From the NCBI RefSeq assembly GCF_001562115.1, contig NZ_CP013926.1, forward strand, positions 2,356,001-2,420,000: a stretch of DNA of 64,000 nucleotides, in the 5' to 3' direction. The notes under the pieces are model-generated. The model was given only the letters and a program-made list of their open reading frames with translations. It ran no database searches and had not been told where the DNA came from. Position numbers and translations under genes: made by a program. How positions within the stretch are numbered: the stretch's first letter is position 1; each line of letters opens with the position of its first letter. Below are positions 25,307 through 34,242 of this stretch, one piece after another. The DNA is from Alteromonas stellipolaris. GTDB lineage: Bacteria > Pseudomonadota > Gammaproteobacteria > Enterobacterales > Alteromonadaceae.

Positions 25307-25405
25307 AATACGACTAATTAATTGCTGTAGCACTCGATAAATGGTTACGCATAACCCTGACTAAATACGATATATCAATAAGTTAACTCAATCAGTTAGT
25401 AGAAA

Positions 25406-25435
25406 TAAAAATGCCCGATTTCTCGGGCATTTTTG
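25406..25435. terminator. Strong rho-independent terminator, bidirectional
   Basis: AAAAATGCCCGA-TTTC-TCGGGCATTTTT: a perfect 8-bp GC-rich stem (25411-25430) with A and T runs on both sides. It serves pfkA, and probably the convergent response-regulator gene. Confidence 0.9.
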
Positions 25436-25491
25436 AACAAATACGTTGTCTACGCTATCAGTTTAAGGCTTATAGACCCAAGCTTTTAGCG

Positions 25492-26325
25492 TTACATTTT
25501 CATCGCCGCTTTTACTTTGTCTCTATGACTACGACTTACTTTTAGTTCGGTGTCATTTTGCAAAATGAGGTGATACTCACCGCTAATGTGGCTTACTAAT
25601 TTTTTCACAAAACGAATATTAGCGATAGCGGAACGATGTACTCTCACAAACCACTGAGGGTTAAGCTCTTGCTCGAGCTCCTTCATGGTTTTACGCATAA
25701 TGTGCATACCATCTAATGCATGAACACACATGTAGTCACCCGCGGCATCTATCCACTGTATGTCTTGAACATTCACTCTGGTAACTTCAGAACCATCTTT
25801 AATGGCCAATACATCGGGGTAAGGATTGGTTTCAACCGGCTCACCATTGGCTAGCTTACGTAAGATTTCTTCGCAATCGTCGCCAGTCAACTCGGCCACC
25901 AAATTCACTAAGCGTTTAGACTGTTCATCTTGATGCTGTGTGGCGAAATATTCTCGCACTTTCACTAGGGCATCTTTAAGGCGTTCATCATCTGCAGGCT
26001 TTAATAAGTAGTCTAACGCATGCACATCGAATGCTTTAATCGCATAACTGTCATACGCAGTAACAAACACTACCATGGGGATAGGTTGGTTGAGCTCACG
26101 CAGCTTATGGATAACCTGAAAGCCATTTAGCCCAGGCATCTGAATATCAAGAAACACTAAATCGGGACGAAGTTGTGAAATACTACTTACTGCTTCAAGC
26201 CCATTTTGACACTCAGCAAGTACCTGAATGTCGTCATGACGTTCTAACCTAGCCCGAAGTCCACGGCGAGCGAGTGGTTCATCGTCTACCACTAGGGTTT
26301 TAATTACTTGCTTTGTCATGCGCAT
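25492..26325 (-). CDS. LytTR-family response regulator
   Basis: 277 residues. Receiver domain (VVDDEPLARRGLRARL; phospho-acceptor Asp in LVFLDIQMPG; TAYDSYAIKAFDVHALDYLL; Lys in LKP), linker, then a LytTR DNA-binding domain (VQDIQWIDAAGDYMCVHA; WFVRVHRSAIANI). It overlaps the upstream sensor kinase gene by 10 bases, so they form a two-component pair. Targets are not evident from neighbours. M1 or M3 could be the start. Confidence 0.93.
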   Translation of the reverse strand: MRMTKQVIKTLVVDDEPLARRGLRARLERHDDIQVLAECQNGLEAVSSISQLRPDLVFLDIQMPGLNGFQVIHKLRELNQPIPMVVFVTAYDSYAIKAFDVHALDYLLKPADDERLKDALVKVREYFATQHQDEQSKRLVNLVAELTGDDCEEILRKLANGEPVETNPYPDVLAIKDGSEVTRVNVQDIQWIDAAGDYMCVHALDGMHIMRKTMKELEQELNPQWFVRVHRSAIANIRFVKKLVSHISGEYHLILQNDTELKVSRSHRDKVKAAMKM

Positions 26326-27473
26326 ACATCCTTTACTTCATAGGGAATACGAATTCGAACTCGTACACCCGACGGCTGATTATCTTCAATAGAAAATGCG
26401 AAATTGCGTTGATACAGTGAATGCAATCTCTCTTTAATATTCGCCAGTCCAACACCATTTTCACGGCTTAACTGACCATCTACAATGTCGGCACCGGGCC
26501 CATTATCAGCCACATCCATTAGTAAGTCGTTTCCAAACGCGCGGGCTGTTATAGCAATTTGACCGCCATTCTCCATTTTAGAAATGGCGTGCTTAACAGC
26601 ATTTTCAATAATAGGCTGTAATATCATGCTAGGAACAAGTGCGTTTTCACACTCTTCATCGATATTCCAGACCACTTCTAGCCTGTCATCAAATCGTACT
26701 TTTTCAATCTCAAGATATAACCGTAAGGCCTTTGTTTCTTGGCCTAAAGGCACTCGTTTAATAGGGTCGTTATCCAAAGAATAGCGCAAAAAGTCGCTCA
26801 AGCGAGAGACCATCGCTTCTGCGGTATCGTTTTCTTTTAGTAACACCAAGGTAGAAATAGCGTTTAGCGTGTTGAACAAAAAGTGAGGATTCAGCTGATA
26901 ACGCAGCATCTTAATATGCGCTTGATGCGCCATGGTGCTGGCTTTAAGCGCATTTTGCTTTTCTTTTTGCAACATCTGGAAGTTCTTAATACCGAAGTAA
27001 ACGCCACTCCAACAGCCCACCATGATGAGTGAGTTAATCGTATTGGTAAAATACATGTACCAAGCATCAGGCCTGTAGCCATGCTTGTAAATTTCCCAAT
27101 AATTTATATTTTTAACCACAGCCCACAACAACGCAATCAGATAACAGGATGCAATTACTGTCATTAGCATGTTTAACGGCGACTGTTTTCTTGCCCAGCG
27201 ATAGACGTAACGCAATGGTATAGTTAACAACCAGCCTGCGTAAGCATTGAGTAATATTATAAATACCCAAATTGGCCTTACATCGTGAAGGAACGAGCCA
27301 ATATAATAGATGATGGCAAAACCTGCCCAGCCTGCGCTGTGCAATGTCCAAAATAACCTTTCGTTACTTTCAATAACGCGCTGAAAGCGGCTCACATGTT
27401 TACCAGTGGTTGAATTGATTGATAGATTATACGCAAGGTAAGCCTCTGTAGGAGCATCTTGGTCGTACTTCAT
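26316..27473 (-). CDS. LytS/YehU-type sensor histidine kinase
   Basis: 385 residues with four membrane helices in the N-terminal half (about 45-170), no periplasmic sensor domain of size, then the His_kinase signature (HIKMLRYQLNPHFLFNTLNA) with the phospho-acceptor His near residue 193, and an HATPase domain (ILQPIIENAVKHAI; DNGPG; GVGLANIKERL). Pairs with the LytTR regulator encoded directly downstream. The ligand is unknown. Confidence 0.92.
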   Translation of the reverse strand: MKYDQDAPTEAYLAYNLSINSTTGKHVSRFQRVIESNERLFWTLHSAGWAGFAIIYYIGSFLHDVRPIWVFIILLNAYAGWLLTIPLRYVYRWARKQSPLNMLMTVIASCYLIALLWAVVKNINYWEIYKHGYRPDAWYMYFTNTINSLIMVGCWSGVYFGIKNFQMLQKEKQNALKASTMAHQAHIKMLRYQLNPHFLFNTLNAISTLVLLKENDTAEAMVSRLSDFLRYSLDNDPIKRVPLGQETKALRLYLEIEKVRFDDRLEVVWNIDEECENALVPSMILQPIIENAVKHAISKMENGGQIAITARAFGNDLLMDVADNGPGADIVDGQLSRENGVGLANIKERLHSLYQRNFAFSIEDNQPSGVRVRIRIPYEVKDVCA

Positions 27474-27514
27474 ATGCGACTTGTCGCACGCTTTGCTAAG
27501 ATTAGTGACCGTAA

Positions 27515-27976
27515 CTAATAACTAATATTCAATCTCTTAAGCCAATGCATCCACCACCATGCTGGGCCTACAAGTAAAAAGCGAAGATCTTCCAAAAATG
27601 AGGGCTTTTTACCTTCAATTTTATGACCGATAAATTGCAGTATCCACATCACAACAAACAGCGATAGACAGAACAGCCAAACACTAACGCCAAAGTAGGC
27701 AATAAGATTAATACCACCGAAACAAACAATGGTAAGCAGTGTCATGGCCGCACCAATGGGACCAGACAATTTGAAATAATAATACAGGATTGGAATGGCA
27801 ACGATATGTGCCCAAGTCACATTGAAATTGGCAATGAAATCGGGCACGGGTATCGCCCAAATAAGCCCTAAGGTGACAAAATAGATACTAGGCACCGCAA
27901 TGCCGTGAATAAGCACGTTGGTTTTATTTTGGTGGCTTTCGTTGTATTGCAGTAATAGCTTTTCAATCGTTCTCAT
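27515..27976 (-). CDS. Mpo1-like (DUF962) membrane protein
   Basis: About 153 residues from ATG 27976 (TAAGTGGA lies just upstream; the longer GTG start at 27988 overlaps that site). Family features: NxxH near the start (ESHQNKTNVLIHGIAVP), four membrane helices, and the conserved C-terminal block QFIGHKIEGKKPSF followed by PAWWWMHW. In yeast the family member Mpo1 is an Fe(II)-dependent dioxygenase in 2-hydroxy fatty-acid alpha-oxidation. The histidines needed for metal binding appear present. The bacterial role is inferred only. Confidence 0.8.
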   Translation of the reverse strand: MRTIEKLLLQYNESHQNKTNVLIHGIAVPSIYFVTLGLIWAIPVPDFIANFNVTWAHIVAIPILYYYFKLSGPIGAAMTLLTIVCFGGINLIAYFGVSVWLFCLSLFVVMWILQFIGHKIEGKKPSFLEDLRFLLVGPAWWWMHWLKRLNISY

Positions 27977-28033
27977 AGCAAATTCCACTTATTGTTATAA
28001 TAATTGCTTCAATTTTTTGTTGTGAACATCGTA

Positions 28034-28717
28034 TTAACTAATTAGCGTATGGCCTGCTAAGAGTGCATTGACAGCATCGTCATCACTATCGAATTTCAAG
28101 CCATAATAAACAAAGTCTGATTCTAACTGGTGATTTTTGACAGTGGCATTCAACGTGGCTTCTTTACCATCGGTTGAATAAACTAATGCAATTTTAGTTT
28201 CATCAATCATGATGGGCCATTCAGGCTTGAGCGGCAGAGCTATACGGCAGCCATCGTTAGATATATCCACAATAATACCGGTCACATGTTCAGATTCAGG
28301 AAAGGCTTCACAGGACACTTTAACCGCTATACCCGGCTGCGCCCGCTTGTTAGCACGAAGGCCTATAGATTCTATGCGGCGTGGAAAGCTGGTAATTAAT
28401 AACCCTGAGGGTTTAGCCAATAATTTGAGAACCTTTACCCTAAACGCTATAACTTGCCCGGCATCGCCTTCAAGTACAAAGCGTACTACTACGTCGTTAC
28501 CCACCGTCAATAAGTCTCTGACAACTATCCATTTTGCGGAAGTGGGTATCTGGAATATCATGCAGGTAGCAAGTTCCATTCCTACATAAGCGGTTTTTAC
28601 CCGCTTAGGTGCCGTTGGCGTCGTAATTTGTAAATCTACCACTGCACCCGGTGGCAAGGCACACAAATTATCGACGTCTTCTCGGTTAAGTTGACTACTT
28701 ACTGCATTATCTGACAT
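28034..28717 (-). CDS. PilZ-domain c-di-GMP receptor with YcgR-like N-terminal domain
   Basis: 227 residues. The N-terminal ~115 form a YcgR-type flagellar-brake-like beta-barrel; the C-terminal PilZ domain has an arginine motif (RANKR) and DISNDGCRI (D-x-S-x-x-G), the two c-di-GMP binding elements. Likely controls motility or surface behaviour in response to c-di-GMP, the same signal read by LapD at the left end of the window. Divergent from the M61 peptidase gene. Confidence 0.82.
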   Translation of the reverse strand: MSDNAVSSQLNREDVDNLCALPPGAVVDLQITTPTAPKRVKTAYVGMELATCMIFQIPTSAKWIVVRDLLTVGNDVVVRFVLEGDAGQVIAFRVKVLKLLAKPSGLLITSFPRRIESIGLRANKRAQPGIAVKVSCEAFPESEHVTGIIVDISNDGCRIALPLKPEWPIMIDETKIALVYSTDGKEATLNATVKNHQLESDFVYYGLKFDSDDDAVNALLAGHTLIS

Positions 28718-28846
28718 GTATTTAAGAACATTCTTATTATACTTACTCTAAATGTAACCAATTTTGTGTCGGCTGACAAAACCTTCTCTATCAGGCATGA
28801 TGTCGCCATATTTTTAAGATACGAATAATTTTTTATAAAGGTCACC

Positions 28847-30631
28847 ATGAATAGCGCTTCACTTCACTACCAACTGTCGATTTACTCGTGGCAACAACAT
28901 TTGTTTGATGTAACGTTAACCGTGCCTTCTCACGAATCACAAACCTTATCGCTCACGTTACCGTCTTGGATCCCTGGCAGTTACATGGTGAGAGACTTTG
29001 CCAAAAATATAGTGTCTTTAACAGCGAGCAATACTGCTTCTGGCGAACCGGTTACTTGCACAAAATTAGATAAGCAAACGTGGCAGGCCGATACCCACGG
29101 TGAGGCAGTCACTATTACTTATCGAGTATATGCCAACGACTTATCAGTCCGTTCTGCATTTATTAACGACGAGTATGCCTTTATTAACGGCACCAGTGCA
29201 TTTCTAAGTGTTGAAGGCTTTGAACAACAGCCATGTAAATTACAAATTATTAAACCAGCTGTGGCGAATTGGCGTGCCTATACCAGTATGCCAATGACTG
29301 AAGATATGCCAGATAGCTGGGAATATGAAGTGGCAGACTATGCTGAGTTTATCGACCATCCACTTTATATTGGGGTATGTAACTTTCACAGTTTTGAAGT
29401 AGAGGGCGTTACCTTCGAGTTGTTATTCTCTGGTAGAAATAACCTCGACATAGAGCGTATTGCAAATGACTTAACCCCAATTTGTAAGCACCATATGCAG
29501 TTATTTGGCGATCCGCAGCCTATTAAACGTTATTTGTTTATGACGTTGTTGGCAGATACTGGTTTTGGTGGTCTAGAGCATCGTGATTCTACCGCCCTAC
29601 TCTTTCCGCGTTTCGACCTACCTATGGTCGGCGAAAGCGAGACAAAAACTGACGGTTACATTACGTTTTTGAGTTTATGCAGCCACGAACTTTTCCATAC
29701 ATGGCACGTTAAGCGTATTAAGCCCGAGGTGATGGTAAAGCCCGATTTACAAAAAGAAACTTATACAAACCAACTGTGGATTTATGAGGGCTTTACCAGC
29801 TTTTATGATGACGTCACGTTAGCGCGTGCGGGCACTATTACTCCTCAAAAATATTTAGATATCGTATCGCAGAATTTAACGCGTTTATTGCAAAATGCAG
29901 GTAGGTTTAAGCAGTCAGTAGCGGAAAGTAGCTTCGACGCTTGGACAAAATTCTACAAGCAGGATGCCAGTGCAACTAATTCAATTGTTAGTTACTACAC
30001 CAAAGGCGGCATTATCGCTTTTGGCCTAGATTTGTTGCTACGTGAAAAGTCGAATAATGAAATCAACTTAGATTCGCTGATGCGTCATTTATGGGATCAG
30101 TACGGCCGCGACGAAAAAGGCACCCCTGACGACGTTATTGCCACGTTGTGTGAGCAAGATTTTGATATTGATATTTCTGACTACCTTGCTGATGTGGTTT
30201 ACGGCACTAAAGACGTGCCGTTAGAGAATTGGCTGTCGACCATTGGCGTTAAGCTCATTACCCGCAGCAAGGTGTCTGCCGATGACAAAGGAGGCAAAAC
30301 AAGCGCTGAGGGTATGAAACGACAATTAGGTGCTAACTGCAAGCCAGCTCCATTAGGATTAACGGTTACGCAAGTTTTTGAAGGTTTAGCCGCTGCCGAC
30401 GCAGGCGTTATGGTTAACGATATCATTATTGCCATAAATGGTTTTGTGGTAAACCAAGTGAAATTACAACGGATTTTAGATGCCACCAATACTGGCCAAG
30501 TCAGCCTTTCACTTATTCGAGATGGCCGATTGTTAACTGGTGATCTTGACATAAGAAATGCACGAGAAGATGTGTGCTATTTTGACATTATTGATGAGAG
30601 CAAATTTTCAGCATGGCTGGGGCTTAACTAA
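28847..30631 (+). CDS. M61-family (glycyl) aminopeptidase with PDZ domain
   Basis: 594 residues. N-terminal beta domain, central thermolysin-like metalloprotease domain with zinc motif HELFH at residues 280-284 (followed by TWHVKRIKP) and downstream Glu in LWIYEGFTSFYDD, and a C-terminal PDZ domain (GLTVTQVFEGLAAADAGVMV). No signal peptide, so cytoplasmic. Family members remove N-terminal Gly/Ala residues; specificity is not predictable here. An AAAGG site precedes the ATG. Confidence 0.92.
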   Translation: MNSASLHYQLSIYSWQQHLFDVTLTVPSHESQTLSLTLPSWIPGSYMVRDFAKNIVSLTASNTASGEPVTCTKLDKQTWQADTHGEAVTITYRVYANDLSVRSAFINDEYAFINGTSAFLSVEGFEQQPCKLQIIKPAVANWRAYTSMPMTEDMPDSWEYEVADYAEFIDHPLYIGVCNFHSFEVEGVTFELLFSGRNNLDIERIANDLTPICKHHMQLFGDPQPIKRYLFMTLLADTGFGGLEHRDSTALLFPRFDLPMVGESETKTDGYITFLSLCSHELFHTWHVKRIKPEVMVKPDLQKETYTNQLWIYEGFTSFYDDVTLARAGTITPQKYLDIVSQNLTRLLQNAGRFKQSVAESSFDAWTKFYKQDASATNSIVSYYTKGGIIAFGLDLLLREKSNNEINLDSLMRHLWDQYGRDEKGTPDDVIATLCEQDFDIDISDYLADVVYGTKDVPLENWLSTIGVKLITRSKVSADDKGGKTSAEGMKRQLGANCKPAPLGLTVTQVFEGLAAADAGVMVNDIIIAINGFVVNQVKLQRILDATNTGQVSLSLIRDGRLLTGDLDIRNAREDVCYFDIIDESKFSAWLGLN

Positions 30632-30710
30632 CCACTCTCGGTTTATTTTTGCTTATGTAGATTTATGTCTTTTTAGATACGCACATACTAAGAGCTAGCA
30701 GTAAATACAA

Positions 30711-30741
30711 AAAAGGGCTACCGCATTGGGTAGCGCTTTTT
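30711..30741 (+). terminator. Rho-independent terminator
   Basis: GCTACC (30717-30722) / GGTAGC (30729-30734) stem after an A-run, followed by TTTTTATT. It serves the M61 gene and possibly the convergent M23 gene. Confidence 0.75.
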
Positions 30742-30808
30742 ATTGTTAGATGACGAGGCGCGTTGTTTGCCTATGTAGGCGTTACCGCTTTATTCTGGCG
30801 TTCCCGCT

Positions 30809-31696
30809 CTAATCAGGCGTTCCCGACACTACCGTCTGAGGGTCGAGGCGCATTTTGCCCAAGTTAATTCGCCAATCTAGGTGTGGGCCTGTCGCTCTAC
30901 CCGTAGCGCCAATGGTACCAATCTGCTCGCCTTGCGCTACTGTATCGCCTACTTTCACTGTGATGGAATCTAAGTGAAGAAAAGTAGAAAAGACGCCCAT
31001 TCCATGATCAAGAATTAACGTATTACCTGAATAATACAAATCTTCTGCTAACGTAACTGTGCCTTGAACTGGTGCCGTTACTGGCGAGCCTGTAGGTCCA
31101 CCCACGTCTACGCCAAAGTGAGGCCATTTTGGTACACCATTTAATACACGCTGACTTCCGTAAACGCCTGTTATTGGACCTTTAGCTGGCCACTCAAAGC
31201 GCGTAAACAATGCATCGGCATCAGTTACTTTACTGCGAGCTTTAGCCACATTAACGTTGTCTTGTCTAATTCTTTCAAGCACTGCTTTTGGCGGCGTCAC
31301 CATCTTAGAGTCTAGCCCGTCTATACGTTGAATGTCGTATTCACGTTTAGTGAGGGTAATTTCTCGTACTGAACTGGTGCCATCGGCAAGTTCGACTTTA
31401 AGCTTGTGAGAAAGGCCTGCATCGCGAGGAAAACCAAAAACGAATTTGCCTTCGCTATTTAGCGACAATGTTTCGCCATCAAGCGTAACGACAGCATCAG
31501 GGGCAACCTGACCTCTTATCAAGCTACCTTGCGTTAGGGTGCCATTTAACGTTATCCCGTCTTGCTGCGCATGAGCGCCAGTTAAACTACCACCCAACAA
31601 TAGTAAGACTGACATGCCAGCAGAACGTACTGCGACTTTTAGTGAGTTGATCACACTAGATTGGACAGACTCTACACCCTTAACCCTAGAACTCAT
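30809..31696 (-). CDS. Periplasmic M23-family peptidase (LytM-type)
   Basis: 295 residues from ATG 31696 (AAAGGAG 6 bases upstream). N-terminal membrane signal (about 26-44, MSVLLLLGGSLTGAHA), a beta-sandwich-like segment (TLTQGSLIRGQVAPDAVVTL) and a C-terminal M23 domain with zinc ligands in HFGVDVGG and GPHLDWRI plus the catalytic HLD. All ligands are present, so it should be an active cell-wall endopeptidase. Stands alone between two intergenic gaps. Confidence 0.87.
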   Translation of the reverse strand: MSSRVKGVESVQSSVINSLKVAVRSAGMSVLLLLGGSLTGAHAQQDGITLNGTLTQGSLIRGQVAPDAVVTLDGETLSLNSEGKFVFGFPRDAGLSHKLKVELADGTSSVREITLTKREYDIQRIDGLDSKMVTPPKAVLERIRQDNVNVAKARSKVTDADALFTRFEWPAKGPITGVYGSQRVLNGVPKWPHFGVDVGGPTGSPVTAPVQGTVTLAEDLYYSGNTLILDHGMGVFSTFLHLDSITVKVGDTVAQGEQIGTIGATGRATGPHLDWRINLGKMRLDPQTVVSGTPD

Positions 31697-31849
31697 TACT
31701 ACTCCTTTCTCGCACTTTCATCACACTTGATTCGCATCGATGCTGAATTTATAAAGTACTTATGCAGCGCTTGTGCCGTTCTTTTATTCTAAGCTTGCCA
31801 ATAGCCTTTACCCGATTTTGCCTACCATACTTAAACAAAAATGAAGTAA

Positions 31850-32725
31850 TTAGTCAGACACCATGGCGCCTTTACCCACACCTTCATACGCCACTACTTG
31901 GCAATGATTGTTGGGAGTGCGTTTCTTTTGCTCAACTAACAAGTACTGAGCTAAACATTCCACCGTTGAATCTGTAGTGATCACTTCACAATCGGCCTTA
32001 GGAATAAGTAACTCAAAATAGCCTTGTGATGATTCGTAAGCAAACAAGAAATAATCGCTAGGGGTAGCGACTGAACCGGTTATTTTGCGATCTTCATACG
32101 CTATTTCATCTTCCGTAGTGGCGATATAGATATCGTCCCAACGGTTCGCCCAATAGGCTTGTTCTTGTTCGCTTATTTTACCATCGAGGTAAATATCAAT
32201 ACGAGAGCGATGACCATGCGCTATACGCTGACAGTTTCCGTCATGCTTTTTTAACCCGTGGGTATAATGATAAAACGGCGAATCAATCACCTCGGTACGC
32301 AGCTTTAAAGTAATGTTATCAACGTTTTCGGGTAAATGGGTGGCAAGCACCTCTTTTAAATAAACGCTCACCGATTCCATGGTAACTACATCTGAATACA
32401 AAAACGCATAGGCTTCTGCTGGGCAGCGAAGCATAATTTCTCGCGCATCTTCGCAGGTAAAGCGCACTTCAACCTGTTCATTTACGTCATCATGGATAAC
32501 CGTTGCGCCCGCATATTCTGCAGGCACAAGCAATTTATGATCGACATACTCGTCAATCAGTCGTTTAAGATCTTTCTTAACAATTCCAAAATCCTGAACC
32601 ATACTTTCTTCGTTAAGTTCGCCGGTTAGGATTACATCGACAATCCAGCTTTCACCTACCATGCCGCGTTTGGGGCAAAGGTAAGAAAAGTCCATTACTG
32701 TCAAATCGTTTACAAATAGTTGCAT
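31850..32725 (-). CDS. Tandem-domain 6-carboxytetrahydropterin synthase relative (QueD-like)
   Basis: 291 residues, twice the length of QueD. The first half keeps the fold pattern (VDVILTGELNEESMVQDFGI; VDHKLLVP) but has lost the zinc histidines. The second half has Cys and HGH (CQRIAHGHRSRIDIYLDG) with a plausible downstream catalytic region. One catalytic and one non-catalytic domain would make a pseudo-dimeric enzyme. QueD makes 6-carboxytetrahydropterin for queuosine; whether this protein does so or acts on another pterin is open. No queuosine genes are adjacent. Confidence 0.72.
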   Translation of the reverse strand: MQLFVNDLTVMDFSYLCPKRGMVGESWIVDVILTGELNEESMVQDFGIVKKDLKRLIDEYVDHKLLVPAEYAGATVIHDDVNEQVEVRFTCEDAREIMLRCPAEAYAFLYSDVVTMESVSVYLKEVLATHLPENVDNITLKLRTEVIDSPFYHYTHGLKKHDGNCQRIAHGHRSRIDIYLDGKISEQEQAYWANRWDDIYIATTEDEIAYEDRKITGSVATPSDYFLFAYESSQGYFELLIPKADCEVITTDSTVECLAQYLLVEQKKRTPNNHCQVVAYEGVGKGAMVSD

Positions 32726-32790
32726 GACACCCTTGTATCGTGTTCGTTTTCTGTTGTTAGTATACGTTTTTTACGTGTTAAACGCAGTGA

Positions 32791-33855
32791 TTAGTCCATA
32801 GAAGATTGGCGATTAAGCTGATCTTTTAAATTGGGTGGAATCCCCCGAATCGTTAAGGTATCGGTAGCGGGGTCGTAAAATACACGATCGCCCATCAGCT
32901 TGCGCTCGAAACTTACCGATACACCGCCGCCCTGCCCTGTAAATTTCGCTAATTGTTTTAACGCTGCAGGATCTGGCTGAATTTCTTTTTCAAGCGGTAC
33001 TTCCATAGACTGAGTAAATGATGAAAAGTTGCTACTGGTTTCTTCGTTTGAAGGTAGTCTGTTCGCTAATTCATCAACCGATAAGCTTTCGCCAGCATCA
33101 ATCTTTTCTTTAAAATACGTCTTCACTTCTTCGCGGTGTTGGTGCTGCTCTTGTGGATCTAATGATTCACTAGCCAAATAAGCGTCTACAGACGAAATTA
33201 ACTGCTTATTTTGCTGCTTCACATCAACCAGTTCTTCACAACCAACAAACTGCATAAAGAAGTCTGACACTTTACGGCCCATACGGCCTTTTATAAAGCT
33301 AACGTAACGCTGCTGTTCGGGTTGTATATCCCATTGGGTTAGGTCAATGCGAACTGCTAGTTGCATACGTGCCAAATCGAGATGCTCTCGAGCAGACAAA
33401 TCCAGTGAATTGGTCACTTCAACGTGAGAGCGCGTATTTAGCAACGCAATCATCAAATATTGCGTCGCTAAAAACTCATACTGGCAAAAAATGAGAAACC
33501 CTGTTTCTACTGTGCCTGTATCTATTAACGTTTTCACTAATCGCTTGGTGGCTGATAACGAAAAGCTATGAAATTCTTCTTCTAAATTGTCGCCGCCTGC
33601 TTTTTTCTGCGTTAGGTAGTTTTTTAGACCTTCGGAAAACTCTGCAACGTTATCAGTGTTTTCTTCATCGCTTTGTGAAACAAAGTGACCCACCCCTTTA
33701 CCGGGCTTAGCATTAAAGCTGTGGTTAATCTGGTGTGCGAGAAGCTCAATTTCTGGCGTGACTGCCAAACAATTGTCACGAGGGATAGCTTCAATTTTAT
33801 CCTCGTTATTAACGACTAAACGGTGTACAACAAAGTGATGAATCAGTGCACTCAT
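32791..33855 (-). CDS. yejK: Nucleoid-associated protein YejK (NdpA)
   Basis: 354 residues covering the whole NdpA family: IHHFVVHRLVVN start, SLSATKRLVKTLIDTGTVET, GRKVSDFFMQFVGC, and the C-terminal RKLMGDRVFYDPATDTLTI. It binds nucleoid DNA. Divergent from yejL, as in enterobacteria, with a 159-base intergenic region between. Confidence 0.93.
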   Translation of the reverse strand: MSALIHHFVVHRLVVNNEDKIEAIPRDNCLAVTPEIELLAHQINHSFNAKPGKGVGHFVSQSDEENTDNVAEFSEGLKNYLTQKKAGGDNLEEEFHSFSLSATKRLVKTLIDTGTVETGFLIFCQYEFLATQYLMIALLNTRSHVEVTNSLDLSAREHLDLARMQLAVRIDLTQWDIQPEQQRYVSFIKGRMGRKVSDFFMQFVGCEELVDVKQQNKQLISSVDAYLASESLDPQEQHQHREEVKTYFKEKIDAGESLSVDELANRLPSNEETSSNFSSFTQSMEVPLEKEIQPDPAALKQLAKFTGQGGGVSVSFERKLMGDRVFYDPATDTLTIRGIPPNLKDQLNRQSSMD

Positions 33856-34014
33856 AGCGATTAGGGTGTCCTGTTGCTTAAAAAATGTCAGAAAAACTAA
33901 CGGAATTGCGGGATTTTAGAATGAATGATTGTTATCACTCAAACAACGATTATAATCATTTTACGAGTAAAACCATTCTTTTTATCAAAGAAATCATGAA
34001 AAAGAGGCGTAACA

Positions 34015-34230
34015 GTGCCCCAGAACAGTCGTTATACCACTGCTGAATTTGAAACCTTAATGAATAAAGTCATTCTAACCCTCGAAGAAAACGATGCGGG
34101 GAGAGATCTATCGCTAATGGTACTAGGTAATGTGATTACCCATATTTTACAGACTCAGGTTAGTCCTGACAAACGCGAAGCCATGGCAGATCAGTTTGCT
34201 AATGTGCTCAAGAAGAGTGTTCAAGGTTAA
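34015..34230 (+). CDS. yejL: YejL family protein (DUF1414)
   Basis: 71 residues starting at GTG 34015. Matches YejL in size and pattern (MPQNSRYTTAEFETLMNKVI; LMVLGNVITHIL; ANVLKKSV). Function unknown. 12 bases before yejM, so the pair is co-transcribed. Confidence 0.9.
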   Translation: MPQNSRYTTAEFETLMNKVILTLEENDAGRDLSLMVLGNVITHILQTQVSPDKREAMADQFANVLKKSVQG

Positions 34231-34242
34231 GTAGGCTTTTTT

